A stretch of DNA of 64,000 nt from JAJDUF01 sp965238265. GTDB lineage: Bacteria > Chloroflexota > UBA11872 > UBA12225 > JAJDUF01. The stretch lies in the NCBI GenBank assembly GCA_965238265.1, contig OZ250185.1, positions 1,178,001 to 1,242,000 on the forward strand, given 5' to 3'. The position numbers and the translations under genes were made by a program. How positions within the stretch are numbered: the first letter of the stretch is position 1; the number at the start of each line of letters is the position of its first letter. Of the stretch, positions 42,807 to 51,736 are shown in pieces. The notes below the pieces were generated by a model, which saw only the letters and a program-made list of their open reading frames with translations, was not told the origin of the DNA and made no database searches.

Positions 42807-43856
42807 TCACGACTGGCGCTGGTACCGCTGGCGGTTCTGCTCGTGTTCCGCCAGGGTGCGGGCGAACACGTGCGAGCCATCGCCGGCGACATCGTTTGCC
42901 ACAAAATAAAAGAACTCGTGTGGCTCCGGGTCTATGGCCGCCTGCAACGAGGCAAGACCAGGGTTACAAAGCGGCCCCGGCGGCAACCCGGCATACCGAT
43001 AGGTATTGTACGGTGAGTCGATCTCCAGGTCTTGGAACAGCAGGGGGCGCTTCCACCACGTTTCGGTGCCCGGCTGGTAGCCGAGCGCGTATTGGACGGT
43101 GGGATCGGCGTACAGGCCGATGCCCTCGCGCAGGCGATTGACATAGACACCGGCAATCCGCCGGCGTTCACCAGACAGCGCCGCCTCGCGCTCTATGATA
43201 GAGGCGAGTGTCACGACCTCGTGGATAGTGCGGTCTTGGCTACGGATTTGCTCTCGCATCGCCGGCGTCAGCACCTCCCCGAACTTCTGCAGCAGCGTAT
43301 CAATGAGTGCTTGCGGCGTGGTCTGTGCGGTGAGCCGGTAGGTGCTGGGAAAGAGGTAGCCCTCCAACGATGCTCCGTCGGGGCGCGAGCGCAGCCATGA
43401 GTAGGCAGCGGTCCCACGCTGGGCCAGCGCCAGAAATGCCGGTCCATCGAGCAGCTGGCGACGTTGTAGCTCCGCGGCGAACTCCTCCATACGCCACCCT
43501 TCGATGAAGGTGACCGTCAGCTCCTTCACCGGCGCATGTTGGAGCACTACCAGCAGCTCGTCAACGCTCATGTCGCGCCGGAGCTGGTACTCGCCGGCCT
43601 GGAGCTTGCCGTCCACACCCCGTAGGCGGGCTATCACCCGGAAGAGCCACGTGTTGTTGACAAGTCCGGCGCGTTGGAGCGCCTGCGCGATCTCCTCCGT
43701 AGATTGGCCTTCGTGGACCAGGAAGGGTACAACCGCTGTGTCGTCCGGTTGGCCAACCGGCGTCACCGACGCAGGCCCCCTAGTCATGCTGAAGAGCAGG
43801 ATGAGGCCCACGACGGTACCGGCTAACAGCACCAGGAACAAGACAACGATACGCAT
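42807..43856 (-). CDS. mltG: Endolytic murein transglycosylase
   Basis: A 349-residue YceG/MltG protein that cuts nascent glycan strands. One membrane anchor (residues 4-24) precedes a LysM-like region (VPFLVHEGQSTEEIAQALQ), then the YceG domain. EVVTLASIIEREAALSGER contains the catalytic glutamate (Glu222), and PTVQYALG, DSPYNTYRYAGLPPGPLCNPGLAS and FYFVANDVAGDGSHVFARTLAEH are the domain's standard motifs. It lies nine bases after the ruvX fusion gene, the normal ruvX-mltG order. Confidence 0.94.
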   Translation of the reverse strand: MRIVVLFLVLLAGTVVGLILLFSMTRGPASVTPVGQPDDTAVVPFLVHEGQSTEEIAQALQRAGLVNNTWLFRVIARLRGVDGKLQAGEYQLRRDMSVDELLVVLQHAPVKELTVTFIEGWRMEEFAAELQRRQLLDGPAFLALAQRGTAAYSWLRSRPDGASLEGYLFPSTYRLTAQTTPQALIDTLLQKFGEVLTPAMREQIRSQDRTIHEVVTLASIIEREAALSGERRRIAGVYVNRLREGIGLYADPTVQYALGYQPGTETWWKRPLLFQDLEIDSPYNTYRYAGLPPGPLCNPGLASLQAAIDPEPHEFFYFVANDVAGDGSHVFARTLAEHEQNRQRYQRQS

Positions 43857-43865
43857 GGCCCGTCG

Positions 43866-45143
43866 TTACGGTTTTTGCTTGATAGTGTCTTCCCCACACA
43901 GCCAGCGCAGGCCACCCGGCCACCCGCGATTCGCCATCGTGAGGATAGAACGACAATAGTCGTTCACTCGGCTTATGGTGAAGTCGTAATCCCACCAGTC
44001 GGTCACGAAGTAGTTAGTAATGGCTGCTCCCCGGAGCTGCCCCGGATCGCGTCCCTGCGCGGTCACGAGACTCGGGTTGTTCATCAAGTCCCAGGTCGAA
44101 GCGGGACAACCGCTCTGGTGACGGTAGATGTGGTTGTGGAGGGGGTCTACCGTTCCCCAGGTCCGGTTGCGATAGACCTCGATCACGACATGGCCGCTGT
44201 AGGCTTGATCCAGGTTGACAAGCTGCACCAACCGCGCCGGTAGGCCGGCGATTTGGCAGAGCACGCATGCCACTCGCGCCACGTCGGTACACCAGTCGGA
44301 GCCGCGGGCGATGATCTGTTCTTCAGTGCCGCCGAACAGCAAGTCATCAACGATATCCTCGACGACTGTCTCCTGCAGGCTGGACGTGAATCGGGTAATT
44401 GCTGCGAGATGCCCTTCGTCGGTGGCCTCTTGATCCAGTGTCAACCGTGCAAGGACCTGCTCCAGCTCTGGCCGCGAGCCATGCTCGTAGCTCGCCTCGA
44501 CTGGCGTGTAGTCGGTGTAAAGGTACGCAGCAGTCTCCTGGCAAAGTCGGATCATCTGTGCCAGGAGCAGGCGATCCACTGAGCCGGGCGCGTGCGTGTC
44601 GTGCGTCAGCATATACTCATATGCTGGCCCAAACTGACCGGGGCCTTGAAAGGCAGCGATAGCTGCGGGCAGGCTTGTCCTCGTCTCCGCTCGCTCATTA
44701 GTGGAGGCCTCGTATCGGGCAGCCAAGTAGTCCTGCAAGATCACGGCAGCCGCGGCCGCATCCAAGCGCTCGCGCTCGGCGATGCGTGCCGGCCGACCAC
44801 GCCGCCGGCGGCGCCCGCCGGTCTCGCGGAGCCGGTCGCTGGCCTCCAGAGTCGAGTACCGCTCGTCCCAATAGACGACGGCGAGGCCGGGCACCTGCTC
44901 CAAGCGGCGAGCGAAGTCCTGCACTCGTTGCGCTTGCTCCCCGATCTCGCCCTGCGGCGTATAGGGCAGTCCCACCACAATGGTCTCGGCTCCCCGGTCG
45001 GCGGCCAGCGCGGTGATGGCGGCGACGACCTGCCGGTCGGACCGCCGGGTGAAGGTGGTCAGCGGCGTGACGACGATCCCTTCCGGGTCGGCGCCGGCCA
45101 CGCCGATACGTCGGTCTCCCACATCAAGGGCGAGATAGGACAC
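43866..45143 (-). CDS. ruvX: RuvX (YqgF) Holliday junction resolvase fused to a transglutaminase-like domain
   Basis: A 425-residue protein. Residues 1-143 are RuvX: LALDVGDRRIG (Asp7), IVVGLPYTPQG, YWDERYST (Glu94) and LDAAAAAVILQDYL, all catalytic motifs present. After a linker (about 144-175), residues 176-425 include a transglutaminase-like fold with SDWCTDVARVACVLCQIAG (Cys285), YSGHVVIEVY (His318) and WGTVDPLHNHIY (Asp333), the papain-like triad in correct order. RuvX alone is about 140 residues. GTG at 45143 is chosen because the homology begins there and AGGTGA is upstream. No stop or frame change occurs at the joint. It reads towards mltG as ruvX normally does. Confidence 0.88.
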   Translation of the reverse strand: MSYLALDVGDRRIGVAGADPEGIVVTPLTTFTRRSDRQVVAAITALAADRGAETIVVGLPYTPQGEIGEQAQRVQDFARRLEQVPGLAVVYWDERYSTLEASDRLRETGGRRRRRGRPARIAERERLDAAAAAVILQDYLAARYEASTNERAETRTSLPAAIAAFQGPGQFGPAYEYMLTHDTHAPGSVDRLLLAQMIRLCQETAAYLYTDYTPVEASYEHGSRPELEQVLARLTLDQEATDEGHLAAITRFTSSLQETVVEDIVDDLLFGGTEEQIIARGSDWCTDVARVACVLCQIAGLPARLVQLVNLDQAYSGHVVIEVYRNRTWGTVDPLHNHIYRHQSGCPASTWDLMNNPSLVTAQGRDPGQLRGAAITNYFVTDWWDYDFTISRVNDYCRSILTMANRGWPGGLRWLCGEDTIKQKP

Positions 45144-45221
45144 CTTGACTATCACCTGAGCAAGCAGTGCCAAGTTGGCACAGAGACGCCGTGTAAGGGC
45201 AGCAGATAGCCTACCGGCTTT

Positions 45222-45270
45222 GGATTCCCGCTTTCGCGAGAATGACGGGCGAGACGGCGGGAATGACGGA
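45222..45270. repeat. Short inverted repeats, CATTCCCGC family, two units
   Basis: GGATTCCCGCTTTCGCGAGAATGAC followed by CGGCGGGAATGACGG; two adjacent related units upstream of ruvX. Confidence 0.6.
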
Positions 45271-45383
45271 TCCGGGTTATTTTCATAGCAATGACCGGGA
45301 AATGTCAGCCTAGCCCTCTCCATCTTACCACCTGCACGGGGCTAACCATGGCCTTGAGCGGACCGCCTGTATGGGCCGGGCCG

Positions 45384-46076
45384 CTACAGCCCCAGCGGCA
45401 AGGGCCGGTCGGTAGCGGCCAGTGGCTCGATCAAGGCGGAGTCGTCGTAGCGCGGTGAGTTGACCCGCGAGGACACCGGGTAGGCGGTCATCAGGTCGGC
45501 CGGGAACGGGCCTAGCGCCCGCTGCCAATCCCGGTCCGACTCCGTATCGAGCCAGGCCGCCTCCTGCTCCGGGCGCAGGATCACCGGCATCCGCTTGTGG
45601 ATGGGCGCCATGAGGTTGTTGGGGGTGGTGGTGAGGATGGTGAAGGTACGCAAGGCCGGCCCCTCGGCGCCACGCCATTCTTCCCACAAGCCGGCAAAGG
45701 CAAACGGCTTGTTGCTCTGGAGGGCAATCCGCATCGGCACCTTGCCGCGAGCGGTGCGCTGCCATTCGTAGAAGCCGTCGGCGAGGACGAGGCAGCGGCG
45801 TTGCTGCCAAGCGTCACGGAAGCTCGGTCTCTCGGCCGCGGTTTCCAGGCGGGCATTGATGAGGCGTGTGCCGCCGGTCTTGTCACGCGCCCACGGCGGG
45901 ACCAATCCCCAGGTGAGCAGTTGGATGGCGGTCGGCTCCGCGTTGACGATCACGGGGAGTTGCTGGGACGGCGCAGCGTTATACCGGGCCGCGACCCCCG
46001 CAGCGGGCGGCGGCTCCGCGCCGAATCGCAAGGCCAGCTGCTGGGCATCGGCTGTGATGGTGTACCGACCACACAT
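45384..46076 (-). CDS. SRAP-domain abasic-site-processing protein (YedK/HMCES)
   Basis: A 230-residue protein that forms a covalent link with abasic sites in single-stranded DNA. The mature catalytic Cys2 follows the initiator Met (MCGRYTIT); Asn74 (INARLET), Glu104 (DGFYEW) and His160 (APIHKRMP) complete the active site in the known order. The ATG at 46076 is required so that Cys2 is exposed; an upstream in-frame start would destroy this. The lone gene lies opposite the usual DNA-repair partners, which are not seen here. Confidence 0.93.
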   Translation of the reverse strand: MCGRYTITADAQQLALRFGAEPPPAAGVAARYNAAPSQQLPVIVNAEPTAIQLLTWGLVPPWARDKTGGTRLINARLETAAERPSFRDAWQQRRCLVLADGFYEWQRTARGKVPMRIALQSNKPFAFAGLWEEWRGAEGPALRTFTILTTTPNNLMAPIHKRMPVILRPEQEAAWLDTESDRDWQRALGPFPADLMTAYPVSSRVNSPRYDDSALIEPLAATDRPLPLGL

Positions 46077-46129
46077 GGGATGCTGCCTCCTGCCTCGCCG
46101 GGCGGCGAGGCGCCCGGCCCTCACCCCGG

Positions 46130-46220
46130 ACCTACCCCCAAACCTCCTCCCTTCAGGGAGGGGGCTGCCGGTCGCCGCGCGGACTCCCCTGCCCTGGAGG
46201 GAAGGGGCCGGGGGTTAGGT
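46130..46220. repeat. GC-rich intergenic palindromic repeat, long form
   Basis: ACCTACCCCCAAACC ... GGAAGGGGCCGGGGGTTAGGT; same family as 397-486. Confidence 0.7.
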
Positions 46221-46293
46221 GCAATACCCGGCCCCCCGCGCTGCCCCTACTCTGTGCTCTCTGTGGCCCCAAAAGCCTTCCGAGAGGTGAAGA

Positions 46294-47958
46294 TCAACCC
46301 ACTTCCGGCCGCCAGTCGCGCGGCAGCGATTCCAGGCCGTGCTCCGTGATGCGAATGAACTGGCCCCGCATGAAGCGGATATGATCGTCCCGGTAGACGA
46401 ACAAAACCACGTCCGGGGCCACCTCGACAAACTTGCCGCTTGCCCACACCGGCCAATCCACCCCGGTACCGGCGTCCCACGAGCGCCCGCCGTCCAGGCT
46501 GGTATGGATGGTGGTGTTAGGGAAGCGATGCGAGACTAGCAGCGTCCCACTAGCGGTGCAGATCATGCCGGCCGAGTAGCCGGGAAACGGACCGATGGCG
46601 ACGGCGTCCCACGTCTGCGCGGCGTCGGTGGAGGTCGCCTGCCACATCGTCGGGCTGTAGATCGGTCGGCAATACGCCAGCAGCCGCCCGTCTTTTGTGA
46701 ACGCTGCTACCGGCTCGATCAGGTCCAGGCAGCCGGGCAGGACGCCGCGCCGGCCGCCCTGTTTGCGGACCCCGTCCACGTTCGCCGGCGCCGACCAGGT
46801 GTTGCCCCCATCGGTGGAGCGGATCGAGTAGACCTGCGCTTTGTAGGACCCCCACGTATAGAGATCGTGGTCGTGACTTTCGGCCAAGGCCCCGTGTAGG
46901 AACACGACCAGCGTGCCGTCGGGCGCTTCGTAGAGGCCCTGCCCGTAGAAGTTCGGGCCGAGCCGCGGATCATCGGGCCACGGCTCGGTCAACGGGTACG
47001 ACTCCACCGGTCCCCACGTCCGACCGGCGTCGGTCGATTCGCTCCGGCGAAACGCGCCCCCGACGAAATTGCATGCCCACAGCCGGCCCTCGCGCGTGAC
47101 GTGCAGAGCGCCGACGCGGTCCGCCGGGATCACCTGCGGCGTGTCCCAGGTCGCGCCGTGGTCGTGTGACCGCGTGGTGTAGTTGAGCTTTCGGTCGTCG
47201 AACGTCAGCACCAGCGTCCCGTCCGGTAGCCGCCGCAAGCTGTGCGGTTTCTGCCGGTCCGTGACGCCCCGGAAGTCCGGGAGCAGCTCAAACCAGGCGA
47301 TCTGCGGCGGGTCCGGCGACCAGTCCAAGGGCAGCGCCGCCTGGTCCGCCGCCACCCGCAGCTCCTTACAGCGAAACTCGCCATAGCCGGCCATCCCGAC
47401 GCAGCCTGGCGTGTCACCGGCGCCGTAGGTGTCGTCGGTCACGGCCGGCCCGGGCACGCCGTCAACCCAGGTACGGATGTGCGGCCCCTGCGCCTCGACG
47501 CGCAAGCGATACCAACGATGTGTCTCTGCCGGCACGCCGGGCACCACTTGCAGCGCGAGGTTCCGCGCCCAGCCGGAGGCATCCATCTTGGAGATCGCCA
47601 GCCAGAAGTGTTTTGCCCGCGTGGTTTGGCCTACCCACGGTGTATGTATCCAGTAGTGGTGACTTGCATCCTGACGTGCCGGAAGCGCACCACACCTGGC
47701 ACTATCGTGCGCTTCCGGCGCCGTCACCTGAGCGCGGAGAACGATGCCGGCGTCACCGGCGCCGGTGGCGGCGTTGCCGGCCTGGAAGTCACACTCGACC
47801 GCGACATCGCCGTAGGCCCCTGGCGTGTCACCGCCCGTATGGATGGCCATTCGCAGCGAGAACACATCGGGCGGCACCGCGTACTCCGCTGGCCCGTCCT
47901 GCCACCGGCCACCGACGAAACACCAGCCCTCGCCCTGCCCGATCTTCAGCGTTTGCAT
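46294..47958 (-). CDS. Sialidase-like protein with N-terminal lectin-like domain
   Basis: A 554-residue protein. Residues 1-205 look like a concanavalin/LamG-type lectin domain (HRWYRLRVEAQGPHIRTW, CVGMAGYGEFRCKELRV), and the rest is a BNR beta propeller with Asp-boxes SHDHGATW, STDAGRTW, STDGGNTW, STDAAQTW and SLDGGRSW. A signal peptide is not apparent at the start (MQTLKIGQGEGW). It probably binds and cleaves a terminal acidic sugar; two relatives in the window lack the lectin domain. The C-terminus SLPRDWRPEVG is close to the conserved end. Confidence 0.85.
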   Translation of the reverse strand: MQTLKIGQGEGWCFVGGRWQDGPAEYAVPPDVFSLRMAIHTGGDTPGAYGDVAVECDFQAGNAATGAGDAGIVLRAQVTAPEAHDSARCGALPARQDASHHYWIHTPWVGQTTRAKHFWLAISKMDASGWARNLALQVVPGVPAETHRWYRLRVEAQGPHIRTWVDGVPGPAVTDDTYGAGDTPGCVGMAGYGEFRCKELRVAADQAALPLDWSPDPPQIAWFELLPDFRGVTDRQKPHSLRRLPDGTLVLTFDDRKLNYTTRSHDHGATWDTPQVIPADRVGALHVTREGRLWACNFVGGAFRRSESTDAGRTWGPVESYPLTEPWPDDPRLGPNFYGQGLYEAPDGTLVVFLHGALAESHDHDLYTWGSYKAQVYSIRSTDGGNTWSAPANVDGVRKQGGRRGVLPGCLDLIEPVAAFTKDGRLLAYCRPIYSPTMWQATSTDAAQTWDAVAIGPFPGYSAGMICTASGTLLVSHRFPNTTIHTSLDGGRSWDAGTGVDWPVWASGKFVEVAPDVVLFVYRDDHIRFMRGQFIRITEHGLESLPRDWRPEVG

Positions 47959-47977
47959 GGCCGGCCCCCAGCCGGTG

Positions 47978-49201
47978 CTACCAGTAGCCCCGGAAGCGCC
48001 CTTCCCAGTACATCCACAGCCAGCTTACCAGGGAGTCGTGGTCGAGCAGCTCGCCCTCAATCTTCCAGTCCGGAGGGAGTTCTTGCGCCGGGTCTATGGG
48101 CATGATGAAGCGGAAGGTATCGAGATCGAGCTGCTCCAGGATGGTCCGCGCCACCCCGACTAAGTCTTCGCCCGACAACCAGCGCTGCGCGTTGACACAC
48201 CCCCATCCAAAGGCGGCGCTGCGCCCGGTGCGCGTAGGACCTCCACCCCAGCCGCGATCCACCGGGATAAGTCTCCCCGTGCGGGGGTCCCGTTTGGCGG
48301 ACGAGTAGGCGGTGCCGTCGGGGAGCACAGCATCTTTGGTCACCGCGAAAGCGTTGGCCATGAAGCGACACCACCGGTCGCGGTGCCAGGGATCAAGCTC
48401 CATCAGCAGGCTCGGCAGATACAACATGCGCGCGGGAGCGCTCCACGACGAGCCGCTGACCCCACCCAGCCATTTCGTGTCATTTTCGCAGGCGCGATAC
48501 CAGCGCTGAATCTCGTCGAGGTACCGCGGCTCACCGGTGGCGAGCCAGGCGTGATACAGCACGGGTGCGTAGATCACCCCGTGCTCCCAGTCGCCCTTGG
48601 TCCAATCCCAGCCGCCCGGATCGAACGTGTGCGCGAAGTACCCGCCCGGCTTCGGCCAATACCCTTGACGAATTGCATAGTCGGCGAAGCCGATGAACAT
48701 CTCGTCAATGGTGCGGGTGTCCTCCGGCCCCGCGATATGGCGGTAGGCAGCCAAGCCCACGGTCACGCACTGGAGCTGATCGCCGGAGGACTGCGTGGTG
48801 GCGACACCACCATACGGCTTGGTCAAGAACCCCGGCTCGTCGAACTCGGCGCCCATATCGTAGATGTGTTTCAGGGCCGCCAACGTGCGGCGGCAGATTG
48901 CCAGCACGTCGGGGTCGCTGGTACAGCGATAGCGGTACGACGCCGCTCCGAGGTAGTAGCCGGTATTGGCGGAGGTGTTTTCCCAGGCTCGCCAGACGTG
49001 CATCGGCGGCAGGCCGACCTCGGCTTCGGTCTTCCCCTTCAGGGCGCGATGCGGAGCCATGCCACGGTAGTCCTCCGCGGTGGGCAGTTGGTAGTCCGTA
49101 GCGCGGACGAACATCGGCACCATGCCGTGCTCCTGGAGCGTATGCTCCTCGACCACCGCCTGGATGCGCAGTGTTTTGCGCTCCAACTCGTCTGCTGTCA
49201 T
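47978..49201 (-). CDS. Alpha/alpha-barrel-like protein, probably glycan-active
   Basis: A 407-residue protein with regular helix-pairs and many aromatic residues, as in alpha/alpha toroid glycoside hydrolases: VWRAWENTSANTGYYLGAA, YGGVATTQSSGDQLQCV, DWEHGVIYAPVLYHAWLATG and WLGGVSGSSWSAPARMLYL. I cannot place it in a family; GH127/GH105-like or related is possible. The ATG at 49201 is preferred to an upstream start because the preceding sequence is repeat DNA. It ends 19 bases before the lectin-sialidase start and reads the same way, so the two are probably co-transcribed and act on one glycan. Confidence 0.7.
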   Translation of the reverse strand: MTADELERKTLRIQAVVEEHTLQEHGMVPMFVRATDYQLPTAEDYRGMAPHRALKGKTEAEVGLPPMHVWRAWENTSANTGYYLGAASYRYRCTSDPDVLAICRRTLAALKHIYDMGAEFDEPGFLTKPYGGVATTQSSGDQLQCVTVGLAAYRHIAGPEDTRTIDEMFIGFADYAIRQGYWPKPGGYFAHTFDPGGWDWTKGDWEHGVIYAPVLYHAWLATGEPRYLDEIQRWYRACENDTKWLGGVSGSSWSAPARMLYLPSLLMELDPWHRDRWCRFMANAFAVTKDAVLPDGTAYSSAKRDPRTGRLIPVDRGWGGGPTRTGRSAAFGWGCVNAQRWLSGEDLVGVARTILEQLDLDTFRFIMPIDPAQELPPDWKIEGELLDHDSLVSWLWMYWEGRFRGYW

Positions 49202-49239
49202 GGCTGGTATACTCCCGTCTCCCGCGGCCGGTGGGCTCT

Positions 49240-49278
49240 GCTCATCCTCTCCCAGCGGGAGAGGGCCGGGGTGAGGAT
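49240..49278. repeat. Intergenic palindromic repeat, reduced form
   Basis: CTCATCCTCTCCCAGCGGGAGAGGGCCGGGGTGAGG; a short relative of the 24191 family. Confidence 0.55.
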
Positions 49279-49395
49279 AGCCGGGGTCCGGCACCGGTTT
49301 ACGACTACTGGCCGGTAAGCGTATCATGTCCCCGTAGCCGGGGAGTGTGGTGCGTTGTTTCCTTCACCCCATCATTGCTCTGAAATAGACTCCAT

Positions 49396-49421
49396 CCGTC
49401 ATTCCCGCGCAGGTGGGAATC
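49396..49421. repeat. Short inverted repeat, CGTCATTCCCGC family
   Basis: CCGTCATTCCCGCGCAGGTGGGAATC; same as 1581. Confidence 0.6.
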
Positions 49422-49627
49422 TACGTCCCCCTGTGCAGCGGGGGGGCCATAGGGGGGCCACCCCCGGCCACTGGATTGCGGCTGCCGCTGCAATGACGGA
49501 TGGGCGTTGTCTTCAGAGCATGACGACATTGAGCGCGTGGCAGCGCTCCCGGCAAGCATCAGGTATGATAGGTGTCTTTGTCGCGGCCGTCAGAGCGCAC
49601 GCATAACGATGCGAAAGGGAGCAGATA

Positions 49628-50152
49628 GTGCCACGGACCATACGTGTCGAGAAAAGCAAGTACGACGGTACCATCCAGGCCGCCTGGGGGAGCGAGTTGC
49701 TCGATCACGCCGGGTCCCTGCTGCGATCCGTCGTGCCTGGTGGTAGGCCGGTGTACGTGCTCGACCAGAGCCGCTGGGTCGAGAGTGGGAAGACAACCCG
49801 CGCGGTGGAGCTGTACTTCGAGGATCGCTGGTACAACGTCTGGCACTTCCGCGATGACACTACTGATCCGCTGTGGTTTAAGGTGCTGTGGTATTGCAAC
49901 GTGGCGCTGCCAGCCAGCTTCGACGGAAAGACGCTCCGCTGGGTTGACCTGGACATTGATATTCGCTGCTACCGCGACGGCGCGCCGGAAGTGCTCGATG
50001 AAGACGAGTTCGAGCAGCACCGGGTCGAGTTCGGCTACCCTGACGAGGTTGTCGAACGAGCGTTAGCCGCTCGTGACGAGGCCCTCCGGCTGGCGCGGGA
50101 ACAGGTCTTCCCGTTCGACTACGAGACGCAGATCTGCGCCCTCCGGCGCTGA
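49628..50152 (+). CDS. DUF402 family protein
   Basis: A 174-residue protein of the DUF402 (FomD/nucleoside-phosphatase-like) family. The conserved core is YVLDQSRWVESGK, ELYFEDRWYNVWHFRD, LRWVDLDIDIRCYRDG and VLDEDEFEQHRVEFGYP; the Asp/Glu-rich DLDID and DEDEFEQH stretches bind a divalent metal in characterised relatives that hydrolyse phosphoesters. GTG start. Members occur widely, alone. It is upstream of the glycine-zipper cassette by about 110 bases but with its own reading; a shared transcript is uncertain. Confidence 0.85.
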   Translation: MPRTIRVEKSKYDGTIQAAWGSELLDHAGSLLRSVVPGGRPVYVLDQSRWVESGKTTRAVELYFEDRWYNVWHFRDDTTDPLWFKVLWYCNVALPASFDGKTLRWVDLDIDIRCYRDGAPEVLDEDEFEQHRVEFGYPDEVVERALAARDEALRLAREQVFPFDYETQICALRR

Positions 50153-50259
50153 CCGCCCCGCATTCACAACCGCTGGAATCTTGACCTCACCGTTCCGGCC
50201 CGCTATTCTCGGCATGCTCCAATTCGCATTTTACGGCCACAGTTCATGCGGAGGAAGAC

Positions 50260-51171
50260 ATGCCGCTGCCTCTCCTCATACTGCTAGCAGTCGGAGCCGG
50301 AGCCGGAGCCGCGGCCGCCGGCAGCGGGCTTACCGCACACGGCACAAAGCGAATTAAGGCTGCCAAAGACAGATACCTGCAAGCTCACGCCGCCTATGTT
50401 CGCCGGTACCAGGATTGCGGGGCATTTTGTTGCTTGGTCGAGCAGGACCTACGGAAATTGGGGCAAGCCAAAGTCGGGGCTTTGGAAACTCTCAAGGATG
50501 CCGTTGAGTGCATCAAGAAAGCCCGGCTCGGCGATCACGACCTGCGGACCAAGGCTAACATCACTGCCCCGGAGTTGGAAAAGATTGAAACGCTCCACGG
50601 CGAACTCATCAAGACCATCGGCGGCTACGGGGCAGCGTTAGGTAGCGGCCTGACTGCCGGCGCGCTGGGCGCGATCGGAGCTTACGGACTAGTGGGAACA
50701 CTGGGAGCAGCTTCTACCGGAACGGCAATAGGGACACTCGGCGGTGCAGCTGCCACTAACGCAGCTTTGGCATGGTTCGGTGGCGGCTCACTTGCCGTCG
50801 GCGGCGCGGGAATCGCTGGTGGTACCGCGGTACTGGGCGGTATCGTAGCCGCTCCCGCAGTAATCGCAGTAGGAGTATTCACGGAGATAAAAGCTGGAAA
50901 GGTCGAAAAGGAGACCGAACGGCAAATCAAGCAAATCAATGTTGAGGAAGCCGACCTCGACCGGAACAGAGCACTGTTGACGGGCGTGCAGCAACGCACC
51001 CGTGAGTTGCTGTCAGCTACCTACCGGCTGGAAAATGAGCTAAAGGCGGCACTACGCAGAGCAAGCGAAAGGAATTACCATGTAGAGGAAATCTATAAGG
51101 TGGCCCAGATTGCCAAAACGCTGAGTGTGGTCATCGACGAACCGGTAGCGCCGAAGGAAGCGACAAAATGA
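50260..51171 (+). CDS. Glycine-zipper membrane protein, first gene of a coupled pair
   Basis: A 303-residue protein. Residues 1-22 form a hydrophobic N-terminus (LLILLAVGAGAGAAAAG), 30-120 a helical, charged region, and about 122-210 a strikingly Gly/Ala-rich hydrophobic block with repeated G-x3-G spacing (ALGAIGAYGLVGTLGAA, then GGAAATNAALAWFGGGSLAVG, then GGTAVLGGIVAAP), typical of glycine zippers that pack inside membranes. The last 90 residues are a coiled coil (KETERQIKQINVEEADLD). This looks able to insert into or fuse membranes. No known family is assigned with certainty. The stop overlaps the next gene's start (ATGA), so the two products are made together. Confidence 0.75.
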   Translation: MPLPLLILLAVGAGAGAAAAGSGLTAHGTKRIKAAKDRYLQAHAAYVRRYQDCGAFCCLVEQDLRKLGQAKVGALETLKDAVECIKKARLGDHDLRTKANITAPELEKIETLHGELIKTIGGYGAALGSGLTAGALGAIGAYGLVGTLGAASTGTAIGTLGGAAATNAALAWFGGGSLAVGGAGIAGGTAVLGGIVAAPAVIAVGVFTEIKAGKVEKETERQIKQINVEEADLDRNRALLTGVQQRTRELLSATYRLENELKAALRRASERNYHVEEIYKVAQIAKTLSVVIDEPVAPKEATK

Positions 51172-51557
51172 CCGTTCCAGCCGCGCCGCTCGCACTTCAG
51201 TTGGTAGAAGCAGTTGTTGTCCCTAACGCAGTCCAGGCTATTGCCAAAATCCTGACAAAGGTGCAATGCGAGGAGACGAAGCGGAGATTGATTGACGCCA
51301 ACCGGGATATTATCATTACGGCACTGAAAAACGAGCAGGAAGCCCTGCTGGCCTACTTCAACTACGCCTTCTCAGAGCGCCGCATGGCTCTGGAAGGGTT
51401 CTTTGACCTGCTGCACCAAGCGGCCGAGAACGACAACAGTGAACAGTTAACTACTGCCTTGTCCGGCATACTCGGCATCATTCAGAAAAGCCCGCTGGAC
51501 GACTTGGAATCCTTCAAACGAAATATGGAGAAACCGGGCTTCCAGATAGTCCTGTAA
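51168..51557 (+). CDS. Helical partner protein, second gene of the coupled pair
   Basis: A 129-residue, mainly helical protein (CEETKRRLIDANRDIIITAL, then NEQEALLAYFNYAFSERRM, then ESFKRNMEKPGFQIVL). No membrane helix or enzyme motif was seen; the N-terminal segment (ALQLVEAVVVPNAVQAIAKI) is amphipathic. It starts inside the stop of the upstream gene. An immunity, chaperone or structural role for the glycine-zipper protein is inferred from this coupling only. Homologous pairs with the same gene order are what a search should test. Confidence 0.72.
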   Translation: MTVPAAPLALQLVEAVVVPNAVQAIAKILTKVQCEETKRRLIDANRDIIITALKNEQEALLAYFNYAFSERRMALEGFFDLLHQAAENDNSEQLTTALSGILGIIQKSPLDDLESFKRNMEKPGFQIVL

Positions 51558-51570
51558 TCCGGATCATCCC

Positions 51571-51594
51571 AAGGGCTACAAATTCCTAGCCCTT
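51571..51594 (+). terminator. Hairpin after the glycine-zipper cassette
   Basis: AAGGGCTA and TAGCCCTT arms around CAAATTCC, 14 bases past the stop. There is no U-run, so this is a weak or attenuating terminator. Confidence 0.45.
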
Positions 51595-51736
51595 ATCCCC
51601 TGCTCTGGTCGGTCGCGTAGCACCGATTACGTCGAGATCGCGGAGGAAACCCTAGTCAAGCTCATACCCGGTCGTCGTGCTCCAGCGCGTCCGTCCGTCC
51701 GGAGTGGTACCCTGCTCCAGACGGAGGGAGCCAGCT

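Larger units (their letters stand above)
49202..49627. other. Gene-free interval with repeat elements
   Basis: About 430 bases between two divergent genes. It holds the repeat at 49240-49278, the CATTCCCGC-type repeat at 49396-49421 and an ATTGCGGC...GCTGCAAT relative near 49473. No supported gene. Confidence 0.55.
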
